Below, piece after piece: positions 25,770 to 34,137 of a DNA stretch of 64,000 nt. A program made the translations under genes and the position numbers. The notes under the pieces were generated by a model. The model was not told the DNA's origin, searched no databases, and worked only from the letters and a program-made list of their open reading frames with translations. The stretch is from JAXMAZ01 sp046350115. Its GTDB lineage: Bacteria; Planctomycetota; Planctomycetia; Gemmatales; Gemmataceae. The DNA lies in NCBI GenBank assembly GCA_046350115.1, contig JAXMAZ010000020.1, positions 62,001 to 126,000 of the forward strand, written 5' to 3'. Each line of letters opens with the position of its first letter. Positions within the stretch are counted from its first letter, which is position 1.

Positions 25770-26987
25770 TCACCCCTTCCAGGTCGCCGTCTGCCCGCTT
25801 CGCAGGGCCAGGTTGGCCAGGTGGGCGGCGGCGGCGGACGACACCCCGGCGGCCAGCGGCGCGGTCGGCTCCTTCCGCGACCGCACGCACTCCACCCAGT
25901 TGGTCAGGTGGACCAATTCGCCGTCCGGCTTGTCGTAGAAGTCGGCCCCGCGGTAGTCCGGCCGGGTCGCCGCGATCTCCTTCATCGCCTCGCCCTTGCG
26001 GCCCCGCTCCGGGGTCAGCTCGTACCGCCCGCGGTCCACGTACAGGGTGGCGTCGGTGCCCAGGAACTCGATGTGGGCGCCCTTGTTGGCGTTGCTGAAC
26101 GTGCCCTCGAAGTGGACCGTCACCCCGCCCGGGTAGGTGACGAGCGTCTGCACTGTGTCCGGCGTCTCCCACACGTCCTTGGCCGCGATGTGCTGGCCGA
26201 CGCTGACCGCCGACCGCGGGTTCTCCAGCCCCAACACCCAGTGGGCGACATCGACCCAGTGGACGAACAGGTCGGTGAACAGCCCGCCGCCGAAGTCCCA
26301 GAACCACCGCCAGTTGCGGAACCGGTACTCGTCGAACGGCTGCGGCCGGGCGGCCCCGAGGAAGGCGGCCCAATCGACGCCCTTCGGGTCGATGCCCAGC
26401 TTGTTCCGGCGGACCCGGTCGCTGTTCCGGTTCCAACTGGTCCGCACCTTGAACACCTGCCCGAGCCTGCCGGCCCGGACCAGTTCCCGGGCTGTGGCGA
26501 TGTGCGGCATGCTCCGCTGCTGGGTGCCGACCTGGACGACCCGCTTGGCCGACTCGTTGGCCGCCAGCACCGCCGCCCCTTCGCTCAGGTCGTGGGTGAG
26601 CGGCTTTTCGACGTACACGTCCTTGCCGGCCTTCAGGGCGGCGATCGTCACCGGGACGTGCTGGTGGTCCGGCGTACCGATCAGCACCGCGTCCACCTGC
26701 TTCGAGGCCAGCAATTCAGCGGACGCCTTGGTGGTCATCGCCTGCGGGTCGGCCAACTTCTTGCCTTCCGCCAGTGCCACGTCCCACACGTCGCAGACGG
26801 CGGTGATCTTCACCCCGGCGATCTTCGGCAGGGACTGCACCAGGTGCCTGGCCCGGCCGCCGGTGCCGATCACCCCGACCTGGAGGGTGTCGTTGGCCGG
26901 GTAGCCGCGGGCGACCGAGCCGACGACGGTCGAGGCGGCGGCGGTGCCAGCCGAGAGGAGGAAGCTGCGGCGGGTGGGGTCGGTCAT
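25770..26987 (-). CDS. Gfo/Idh/MocA-family oxidoreductase, Tat-exported
   Basis: 405 residues. RRSFLLSAGTAAAST is a twin-arginine signal. The Rossmann motif VGVIGTGGRARHLV, the VDAVLIGTPDHQH segment and EKPLTHD (catalytic-Lys region EKP) define the family, which oxidises or reduces sugars and cyclitols with NAD(P). Later segments (WNRNSDRVRRNKLG, DLFVHWVDVAHWVLG) are typical of the abundant exported planctomycete paralogues. Substrate unknown. Confidence 0.9.
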   Translation of the reverse strand: MTDPTRRSFLLSAGTAAASTVVGSVARGYPANDTLQVGVIGTGGRARHLVQSLPKIAGVKITAVCDVWDVALAEGKKLADPQAMTTKASAELLASKQVDAVLIGTPDHQHVPVTIAALKAGKDVYVEKPLTHDLSEGAAVLAANESAKRVVQVGTQQRSMPHIATARELVRAGRLGQVFKVRTSWNRNSDRVRRNKLGIDPKGVDWAAFLGAARPQPFDEYRFRNWRWFWDFGGGLFTDLFVHWVDVAHWVLGLENPRSAVSVGQHIAAKDVWETPDTVQTLVTYPGGVTVHFEGTFSNANKGAHIEFLGTDATLYVDRGRYELTPERGRKGEAMKEIAATRPDYRGADFYDKPDGELVHLTNWVECVRSRKEPTAPLAAGVSSAAAAHLANLALRSGQTATWKG

Positions 26988-27051
26988 GGGGCACCTGCGG
27001 TTGGGAGGGGTGGATCAGGGATACCCGATGCGGGTGACGGGTGCCAGTGTC

Positions 27052-27080
27052 AAAGCCCACCCCTTCAAGGGGTGGGCTTT
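27052..27080. other. Perfect hairpin in a divergent promoter region (family H)
   Basis: AAAGCCCACCCCTT pairs perfectly with AAGGGGTGGGCTTT across one nucleotide. Because the flanking genes point away from each other it cannot terminate either one. The AAAGCCCAC/GTGGGCTTT base is shared with 60679-60708. Confidence 0.8.
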
Positions 27081-27154
27081 CGCGCTTCACCCCATTCCCG
27101 CAGACCGGGTATGCTAATGGCACCCGCCTGTCCCCCCTTCCGGAGCCGGCCCCG

Positions 27155-28612
27155 ATGCGTGTGTGCGCTTGCCTGTTGTGTGCCGTCGCCGTCACCCTGC
27201 TCGCCTTCCTGCTGCTCGGCGGAGCCAGTCCGGCCGCCGCCGCGGAGCCGCCGGTCAGCTTCATCAAGGACGTGGCCCCGGTCCTCAAGGACTACTGCTT
27301 CGCCTGCCACGACGCCCGCAAGAAGAGCGGCAAGTACGACATGACCACGTTCGAGAAGCTGCTCGCCGGCGGGCCGAACGGCGACCCGATCACCGCCGGC
27401 AAGCCGGACGAGAGCGACTTCCACGCCCTGATCGTGTCCACAGACGACCGCCGGATGCCGCCCCGGGACAAGGGGGACGCGGTGCCGAAGGCGAAGGCCG
27501 AGCTGATCGCCCGGTGGATCAAGGAAGGGGCCAAGCTGGACGCCGGCATCGCCCCGACGGCCGACCTGGGCAAGGAACTCCGCGCCCGCTGGACCCCGCC
27601 CCGGCCGCCGGCCGCGTACCGGTTCCCGGCCGTCGTCAACGCCGTCGCCTTCACCCCGGACGGCAAACAGCTCGTCACCGGCGGCCACCACGAGTTGCTC
27701 GTCTGGGATTTGCCCACCGGCAAGCTGGTCAAGCGGGTCCGCACCCGGGCCGAGCGGGCCTACGCCCTGGCCTTCCTGCCGGACGGCACCCTGGCGGTGG
27801 CCGGCGGGCGGCCCGGCCAGGAGGGGGACGTGCGGGTGTTCGACCTGTCGGCGAAGGGGACGACCGAAGCCGGCGTGGCCGTGCTCGACGGGGTCGCCGA
27901 CCCGAAGGTGATGGTCAAGCAACTGCTCGACGCGGACGACTCGGTCCTCTGCCTGGCCATCTCCCCGGACGGCAAGCGGCTGGCCGCCGGCGGGTGCGAC
28001 CGGGCCGTCCGGGTGTGGGATCTGTCCGCCGGGCTGGCCAAGGCCAAGCTGGAGCAGACGATCGAGAACCACGCCGACTGGGTGCTCGGGGTGGCCCTGG
28101 CGTCGGACGGCAAGCACCTGGCCACCGCCGCCCGGGACAAGACGGCCAAAGTGTGGGATCTGGCCGCCAAGGAGTCGGTGATGACCTTCCCGGACCACCA
28201 GAACACGGTGTACGCGGTCGCCCTGACCAAGGACGCCGCCGCCGGGTTCTCGGTCGGGGCGGACAAGCAGCTCCGCACCTGGAAGCCGACCGGCGAGGGG
28301 AAGCAGGTGCGGGCGGCCGGCGGGCACGGGGACGAGGTGCTCAAGGTCGCGCTGTCCCCGGACGGCAAGCGGCTGGCCACCGCGTCGGCGGACAAGACCG
28401 TCCGGCTATGGGCGGCCGACAAGCTGGCCGCCGAGAAGACCCTGACCGGGCTGACGGACTTCGTGTACGCCCTGGCGTTCAGCCCGGACGGCCAGCAGGT
28501 GGCGGCCGGGAGCTACGCCGGCGAGGTGCGGGTGTGGGCGACCGCCGATGGGAAGCCGGTCGCCGGGTTCACCGCCACCCCGGGGGCCAAGCCGCCGGCC
28601 GCCGGCCGGTAG
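27155..28612 (+). CDS. Secreted c-type haem domain fused to a WD40 propeller
   Basis: 485 residues. ATG 27155 opens a signal peptide (LLCAVAVTLLAFLLLGG, cut near AlaAlaAla). A planctomycete cytochrome-C-like domain follows, with CFACH (haem-binding CxxCH, about residue 49) and RMPPRDKG (distal Met). From about residue 150 there are about seven WD40 blades (LAISPDGKRLAAGG, VRVWDL, VALSPDGKRLATASADKTV). The fusion is common in Planctomycetota and is probably extracytoplasmic. Its redox role is inferred. Confidence 0.9.
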   Translation: MRVCACLLCAVAVTLLAFLLLGGASPAAAAEPPVSFIKDVAPVLKDYCFACHDARKKSGKYDMTTFEKLLAGGPNGDPITAGKPDESDFHALIVSTDDRRMPPRDKGDAVPKAKAELIARWIKEGAKLDAGIAPTADLGKELRARWTPPRPPAAYRFPAVVNAVAFTPDGKQLVTGGHHELLVWDLPTGKLVKRVRTRAERAYALAFLPDGTLAVAGGRPGQEGDVRVFDLSAKGTTEAGVAVLDGVADPKVMVKQLLDADDSVLCLAISPDGKRLAAGGCDRAVRVWDLSAGLAKAKLEQTIENHADWVLGVALASDGKHLATAARDKTAKVWDLAAKESVMTFPDHQNTVYAVALTKDAAAGFSVGADKQLRTWKPTGEGKQVRAAGGHGDEVLKVALSPDGKRLATASADKTVRLWAADKLAAEKTLTGLTDFVYALAFSPDGQQVAAGSYAGEVRVWATADGKPVAGFTATPGAKPPAAGR

Positions 28613-28838
28613 CCGGTTCCGCCCGGGCCGCAATTCCGACCCGCCGGCCGCACCCCCCGGTTCTGGTGGCGGCCGGCAATCTCCTGTCCGGCCAACACGA
28701 CCCCCGGGGCGTCCGGAATTCCCACACCCCGGGCTGTCCGGTTCTCCGACTCGGGCGGTTTGGTCGGCACCCGGACGCCGTCGGTTCTACCTCATAGGTA
28801 GCCCGACTCTCGCCTCCGATGCGTCCGCGGCGGTTGCC

Positions 28839-30332
28839 ATGCCTGCCCCCACCACCGTCCCCGAGCTGACCGACCTCCTCCGCAAGAGCGGGCTGATCGA
28901 GCCGGCCCTGCTGGACGAGTACCTGTCCGCCCACCCCGAGGCGGCCGACGCCCCGACCGAGCTGGTCGCCCGGCTCCAGGCGGACGGGGTGATCACCAAG
29001 TTCCACGCCGCCCAACTGCTCAAGGGCAAGTACCGCGGGTTCTTCCTCGGCAAGTACAAGCTGCTCGACCGGATCGGGCTGGGCGGGATGGGTCAGGTGT
29101 TCCTGGCCGAGCACGGGGCGATGCGGCGGCGGGTGGCCATCAAGGTGCTGCCGCCGGACCGGGCGGAGAACCAGTTCAGCAAGGAGCGGTTCCTCCGGGA
29201 GGCCCGGGCGATCGGCCAACTGGACCACCCGAACCTGGTCCGCGCCTACGACGTGGACGCGGACGCGGACGTCATCTTCCTGGTCATGGAGTTCGTGGAC
29301 GGCGTCACCTTCCACGACCTGGTAACCCGGGTCGGCCCGGTCGGCCCGGCCCGGGTGGCGTACTACCTGTGGCAGGCCGCCCACGGGCTGGCCTACCTGG
29401 ACGCCAACCGCCTGGTCCACCGGGACATCAAGCCGGCCAACCTGCTGGTGGACCGCCACGGGACGGTCAAGATCCTCGACCTCGGGCTGGTCCGGTCGTC
29501 CGTCGAGGAGGACGAGCTGACCCGCCAGGAGGGGGTGAAGATCCTGGGCACGGCCGACTACCTGGCCCCGGAGCAGGCGATCAACTGCTCGGCGGTGGAC
29601 GTCCGGGCGGACCTGTACAGCCTGGGGGCGACCGGGTACTTCCTGCTCACCGGCCGGCCGCCGTTCGGCGGGGGCAAGGTGGCCCACAAGCTGCTCGCCC
29701 ACCAGGTGCAGGCGGTCACCCCGGTCCACGAGCTGAACCCGGCCGTCCCGGTCGAGCTGTCGGACGTCATCACCAAGCTGTTGGCCAAGAAGCCGACCCA
29801 GCGGTTCCAGACGCCGGCCGAGCTGATCGCCGCCCTGGACCGGTGGGCGGCCTCCCCGCCGCCGCCGCCGGCCGACCACGAGATCCCGGCGATCAGCGGC
29901 GTCGGGGAGTCCTCTGGAGTGAGCGTCGGGCTGTCCGGGCTGCGGACCCCGCGGCCGGGGTCCGGCTCGACGGCGGTCGGCTCCCGGATCCGGCTGCACT
30001 CGGACAGCAACCAGGGGACCGGCTCCCGGCCGATCGCCGACATCCTGACGCCGGCGCCGAAGGCGGCCACCCCCGTCCCCCCGGTCCGGCCGACGGCCCC
30101 GCGGCCGGTAGCCGACTCGCCCGACCTGCCCCCGGTGCTGCCGGCCGTCCGCACGTTCGGCACCCCGCCGCCCCGGGTCACCCCGGCCGACCTGGTGCCG
30201 CTGTTCAAGCGGCCGGAGCAGGCTCCGGCCGCCGCCGACACGGGCCGCCGGATGTGGGTGCTGGTCGCCATCGGGCTGGCGGCGGCGGTCGTCGGGTCGG
30301 TGGCGGTCGGGGTCGCCGGGCTGGTCCGCTGA
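28839..30332 (+). CDS. Ser/Thr protein kinase with C-terminal membrane anchor
   Basis: 497 residues; ATG 28839. The N-terminal 70 residues carry a helical module common in planctomycete kinases (LTDLLRKSGLIEPALLDEYL). The kinase core has GLGGMGQVF, VAIKVL, HRDIKPANLL, LDLGLV (DLG replacing DFG) and GTADYLAPEQ. A Pro/Thr-rich linker leads to one TM helix at the extreme C-terminus. DLG is frequent in this lineage and need not mean inactivity. Substrate unknown. Confidence 0.9.
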   Translation: MPAPTTVPELTDLLRKSGLIEPALLDEYLSAHPEAADAPTELVARLQADGVITKFHAAQLLKGKYRGFFLGKYKLLDRIGLGGMGQVFLAEHGAMRRRVAIKVLPPDRAENQFSKERFLREARAIGQLDHPNLVRAYDVDADADVIFLVMEFVDGVTFHDLVTRVGPVGPARVAYYLWQAAHGLAYLDANRLVHRDIKPANLLVDRHGTVKILDLGLVRSSVEEDELTRQEGVKILGTADYLAPEQAINCSAVDVRADLYSLGATGYFLLTGRPPFGGGKVAHKLLAHQVQAVTPVHELNPAVPVELSDVITKLLAKKPTQRFQTPAELIAALDRWAASPPPPPADHEIPAISGVGESSGVSVGLSGLRTPRPGSGSTAVGSRIRLHSDSNQGTGSRPIADILTPAPKAATPVPPVRPTAPRPVADSPDLPPVLPAVRTFGTPPPRVTPADLVPLFKRPEQAPAAADTGRRMWVLVAIGLAAAVVGSVAVGVAGLVR

Positions 30333-30396
30333 CCGGTTCCGCCAGCCGGCCGGCTCCGGTATGATGGGCTGCCCGCCCCCTGCCGCGAGCCTGCCG

Positions 30397-31632
30397 ATGC
30401 CCGCCCCCGCCCCGGACTTCCGCCCGGCCCTCCGTCGGCGGCTGCGGCTCGACCCGGCCCCGGACGGGTCGGACGCGGTCGTCCTCCACGACCCCACCCG
30501 GGTCGCCCCGCACCCGGTCGTCCTGACCGGCCCGGCGGTCGCCCTGCTCCGCCTGTTCGACGGCCGGAACACCCTCGCCGACCTCCGCCGGGCGGTCGCC
30601 CCGGCCGGACTAGCCGCCGACCAGCTCGACCAGTTCGTCGCCGCCCTGGACGACGCCCTGTTCCTTGACAGCCCGACCCTGCGGGCGTACCTGACCGGCC
30701 CGGTCCGGCGGCCGGCCTGCCTGCCGGTGTACGGACACACCCCGGACGCCGTCCGCCGGGCCGCCGACCCACTGTTCACCGCCCCGGGAGGCCCGGGCCG
30801 GCCGGCCCCGGGGAGCTACGCCGGCCCCCGACTGCGGGCTGTCCTGGTCCCGCACATGGACTTCGGCCGCGGCGGCGTCACCTACGGCTGGGGGTTCAAG
30901 GAGCTGTCCGAGAAGGCCGACGCCGAGGTGTTCGTGATCGTCGGCACCTCCCACTACTCGCCCCACCGGTTCACCCTCACCCGCCAGCACTTCTTCACCC
31001 CGCTCGGCACCGCCGAGACCGACCAGGCGTACATCGACCGGCTGGCGGCCGAGTACGGGGACGGACTTTTCGACGACCCGCACGCCCACTTCCCGGAGCA
31101 CTCCATCGAGCTGGAGGTGGTCCTCCTCCAGCACGTCCTGGGGGACCGGTCGTTCACCGTCGTGCCGCTGCTGGTCGGGTCGTTCCACGACCGGGTGGCC
31201 GGGCAGGCGGACCCGGCCGCCGCCGCCGACATCGCCCGGATGGTGGCCGCCCTGCGGGCCGCGGAAGCCGCCGACGGCCGGCGGGTGTGTTACGTGATCA
31301 GCGGCGACCTGGCCCACATCGGGCCGAAGTTCCACCACCCCCAGGCCGGGCCGCGGTTCCACTCCGACCGGCCGGTCGCCGAGCCGTGGCTGGGCGAGAG
31401 CCGCCGACGGGACGAGCACCTGCTCGGCCGGCTGGCCGACGCGGACCCGGCCGGGTATTTCGACGCCATCGCCGCCGAGGGGGACGAGCGGAACGTCTGC
31501 GGGCTGCCCCCCACCTGGCTCACCCTGGCCGCCGTCCGCCCGTCCGCCGGCCGGGTGCTGCACTACGGCCGGTACGTCCACCCCGACGGGTACGAGAGCG
31601 TCAGCTTCGCGGCCGCCGCCTTCTACGAATGA
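30397..31632 (+). CDS. Memo-like (AmmeMemoRadiSam system protein B family) protein
   Basis: 411 residues from ATG 30397 (423 from the alternative ATG 30361). Residues 1-115 form an extra N-terminal region (ALLRLFDGRNTLADLRRAV). The Memo domain starts near LRAVLVPHMDFGRGG and includes VGTSHYSP, FPEHSIELEVVLLQH and ISGDLAHIGP, retaining the metal-ligand-like His residues of the family. Memo proteins resemble extradiol dioxygenases but their reaction is unsettled. Its stop overlaps the next ATG (ATGA). Confidence 0.85.
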   Translation: MPAPAPDFRPALRRRLRLDPAPDGSDAVVLHDPTRVAPHPVVLTGPAVALLRLFDGRNTLADLRRAVAPAGLAADQLDQFVAALDDALFLDSPTLRAYLTGPVRRPACLPVYGHTPDAVRRAADPLFTAPGGPGRPAPGSYAGPRLRAVLVPHMDFGRGGVTYGWGFKELSEKADAEVFVIVGTSHYSPHRFTLTRQHFFTPLGTAETDQAYIDRLAAEYGDGLFDDPHAHFPEHSIELEVVLLQHVLGDRSFTVVPLLVGSFHDRVAGQADPAAAADIARMVAALRAAEAADGRRVCYVISGDLAHIGPKFHHPQAGPRFHSDRPVAEPWLGESRRRDEHLLGRLADADPAGYFDAIAAEGDERNVCGLPPTWLTLAAVRPSAGRVLHYGRYVHPDGYESVSFAAAAFYE

Positions 31633-32525
31633 CCGACACCACCCCGCCCGCCCCCGGCGAACTCTCGACCGCCCTGGCCCGGCTGGCCGCCGAAGCCAGC
31701 CCCGGGGTGGTCGTCACCCCCCGTTACCGGCTGCGGTACTTCACCTGGGGGCCGCCGTCCGACCGGCCGCCGGTGGTGTTCACCCACGGGATGGCCGACC
31801 AGGCCCGGTCGTTCGCAATGGTCATAGCCCGGCTGGTGGACACCGGGGTGCGGTGCGTCGGCTGGGAGTTGCCGAACGGCCGGGGGGACGGGGCCAACCT
31901 CGGCATGTACCGGCACCCGCACTTCACCGCCGACCTGATCGCCCTGCTGGACCACCTGGGGGTCGGCCGGGCCGACCTGTTCGGGTCGTCGTTCGGCTCG
32001 ACCATCACCCTCCGGACGGCGATCCGGCACCCGGACCGGGTGCGGCGGGTGGTACTCCAGGGCGGGTTCGCCCGCCGGCCGCTGCTGCGGTGGGAGCGGG
32101 GGCTGTGCCGGCTCGGCCGGTACTGGCCGTGGCGGATGGCCGACCTGCCGAACCGGGTGGCCGAGATCGGCCGGTTCGAGGGCCGGCACTTCCGGACCGC
32201 CCCGCCGGCGGTGTGGCAGTTCCTACTCGCCAACAGCGGGGCCACCCCGTGCCGGGCCGCCGCCCGCCGCACCCTCATGCTGGACAAGCTCGACCTGCGG
32301 CCGTACCTGTCCGCCGTCGCCGCCCCAGTGCTGATGCTCGGCGGGGACGACGACTCGATCGTCCCGCGACCGTGCGAGGCGGAAGTGGAGGCGGGGTTGA
32401 AGGACGTCCGTCGGGTGGAGTTCGCCGGGTGCGGGCACTACCCGCAGTACACCCGCCCGGCCGGGGTGGCCTCGGCAGTGGGCGCGTTCCTAATGACGAA
32501 TGACCCACCAATGACCCACCAATGA
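31629..32525 (+). CDS. Alpha/beta hydrolase with a palindrome-encoded tail
   Basis: 298 residues. The fold is shown by VVFTHGMADQARSF (oxyanion region), the nucleophile elbow FGSSFGST (Ser), the DDDSIVP acid region and CGHYPQYTRP with the catalytic His. It overlaps the Memo-like gene by 4 bp, so the two are translationally coupled. The last eleven residues (LMTNDPPMTHQ) are read from a family D palindrome and are not part of the fold. Substrate unknown. Confidence 0.87.
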   Translation: MTDTTPPAPGELSTALARLAAEASPGVVVTPRYRLRYFTWGPPSDRPPVVFTHGMADQARSFAMVIARLVDTGVRCVGWELPNGRGDGANLGMYRHPHFTADLIALLDHLGVGRADLFGSSFGSTITLRTAIRHPDRVRRVVLQGGFARRPLLRWERGLCRLGRYWPWRMADLPNRVAEIGRFEGRHFRTAPPAVWQFLLANSGATPCRAAARRTLMLDKLDLRPYLSAVAAPVLMLGGDDDSIVPRPCEAEVEAGLKDVRRVEFAGCGHYPQYTRPAGVASAVGAFLMTNDPPMTHQ

Positions 32526-32580
32526 CGAAGGGATGCCGGGTTCCGGTTTTTCCTTCGTCATTGGTGGGTCATTCGTCATT
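32492..32580. repeat. Family D palindrome overlapping a gene end
   Basis: The left arm starting at 32492 has two TGACCCACCAA units; the right arm, ending at 32580, has one, so a unit was gained or lost. The same arms occur at 22291-22401. The left arm encodes the C-terminus and stop of the hydrolase. Confidence 0.93.
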
Positions 32581-32700
32581 CCAGCCGGTTATTGCCTCCC
32601 GGCCCGCCGGTCGGTACACCACCCCCGCCGAACCATCCGCTGCCGGCCGGCGTAGCACCGACATTCCCCCCCGTCCCGACCCCAGGGAGCGGTCCGACTC

Positions 32701-33957
32701 ATGTTCTCCTGGCTGCTCAACCCCGACGTGCTGCTCGGCGGGCTGATCCTGGCCGTCGTCCAGGCGGCGGCCGCCCTGCCCTGGCTACGGGCCATCGACC
32801 CGGAGGGGTTCGACAAGGCCGCCAAGACGGTGTCCGGCGTCTCCTACGCGGTGCTGGCGGTGTGCGGGCTGGGGTTAGCCCTGGCCGGGTTCATCGGGTA
32901 CAAGGGGGACTCGTCCTACCTGACCCTGTACGGCCGGCTGTACGGGGCGGTGCTGCACCTGCAACTGCTGCTCGACCTGTTCCTGCTCGCCCCGGCCCTG
33001 CTCACCCTGGTCTGGCCGAAGGGCGGGGCGGTGGCGGTGGCCGCGTACCGGGAGGGGTGGCGACAGCCGATGTTCTGGCTGGTCACCCTGTTCGGCATCC
33101 TGCTCACCTGGCTGGCCGTCGTCCTGCCGTACTTCACCTTCGGCGACGACTACAAGATGATGAAGCTGATCGGGTTCGACATCGTCATGCTGGGGGCCGC
33201 CCTGTTCGGCCTGCTGGCGGCGGCCATCTCCATCAGCGAGGAGATCGAGGGGCGGACGGCCATCACCCTGATGAGCAAGCCGATCAACCGGCGGTCGTTC
33301 CTGCTGGGCAAGTTCGTCGGCATCCTGATGGCGTGCGGGGCGATGACGCTGGTGCTCGGGCTGAACCTGAACGCCGCCCTGCTGGTCATGCCGGAGTTCG
33401 ACCCGATCAACAAGGACCGGGCGTTCGACCCGATGCCGGAGCAGGCCAAGGAGGGGCTGATCCCGGTGTTCCAGGCGGTGGTGCCGCCCTACGGGGCCGG
33501 GACCGGGCCGGCCAAGGAGATGGCCCGGGGGGCGGCCATGTGGTTCGGGGAGACGTTCGCCCACGGGTTCGGGCTGCTGCTCGGGTTCGGCCAGGTGATG
33601 ATCCTTGTGGCCATCGCGTCCGCCCTGGCCACCCGGTTGCCGTTCGTGGTCAACCTGGTGATCTGCCTGGCCATCTACTTCCTCGGCCACCTGGCCCCGG
33701 TGGTGGTCCGGGTGACGGAGAAGTTCGGCGGGGAGAACACCGGCCGGTCGCTGGTCCGGTTCTTCGGGAACGTGTTCGACACCCTGCTGCCGGCCCTGGA
33801 GTTCTTCAACATGGGGCCGGCCATCATCCGGGAGACGCCGATCGACCTGTGGCCGTTCGTCGGGTACGTCGGCACGGTGGTCGGGTACGCCGGCCTGTAC
33901 ACCGCCATCGCCCTGCTGGTCGGCCTGCTCCTGTTCGAGGACCGGGACCTGGCGTAA
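32701..33957 (+). CDS. ABC-2-type transporter permease
   Basis: 418 residues with about seven hydrophobic segments. SEEIEGRTAITLMSKPINRR between TM segments is the hallmark cytoplasmic motif of ABC-2 permeases of the NosY/GldF kind. GGGAG precedes the ATG. No canonical partner ATPase is adjacent; the next gene encodes an exporter-like protein with degenerate ATPase motifs. Confidence 0.85.
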   Translation: MFSWLLNPDVLLGGLILAVVQAAAALPWLRAIDPEGFDKAAKTVSGVSYAVLAVCGLGLALAGFIGYKGDSSYLTLYGRLYGAVLHLQLLLDLFLLAPALLTLVWPKGGAVAVAAYREGWRQPMFWLVTLFGILLTWLAVVLPYFTFGDDYKMMKLIGFDIVMLGAALFGLLAAAISISEEIEGRTAITLMSKPINRRSFLLGKFVGILMACGAMTLVLGLNLNAALLVMPEFDPINKDRAFDPMPEQAKEGLIPVFQAVVPPYGAGTGPAKEMARGAAMWFGETFAHGFGLLLGFGQVMILVAIASALATRLPFVVNLVICLAIYFLGHLAPVVVRVTEKFGGENTGRSLVRFFGNVFDTLLPALEFFNMGPAIIRETPIDLWPFVGYVGTVVGYAGLYTAIALLVGLLLFEDRDLA

Positions 33958-33978
33958 CGATCGAGAGTATCGGGTCTG

Positions 33979-34128
33979 CCGGGTGTATCGGGTATCGGGT
34001 CAGCCCACCCCCTGCCGGGACGGTGAACGGGATAACCGAGTGACCTCGCCCGGCTGAGATGCGAGAATAGCGGGTGAGATGCCGGGGCGGTTCGTCGGCC
34101 CGGCAGACCCGACACCCGACATACCCGG
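33979..34128. repeat. Imperfect inverted repeat of CGGGT units
   Basis: CCGGGTGTATCGGGTATC near 33979 pairs imperfectly with GACACCCGACATACCCGG ending at 34128. Arms are about 27 bp with several mismatches, spacing about 95 bp. It fills the gap between the permease and exporter genes and ends 9 bp before the GTG start. Confidence 0.55.
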
Positions 34129-34137
34129 TCAACCGCC

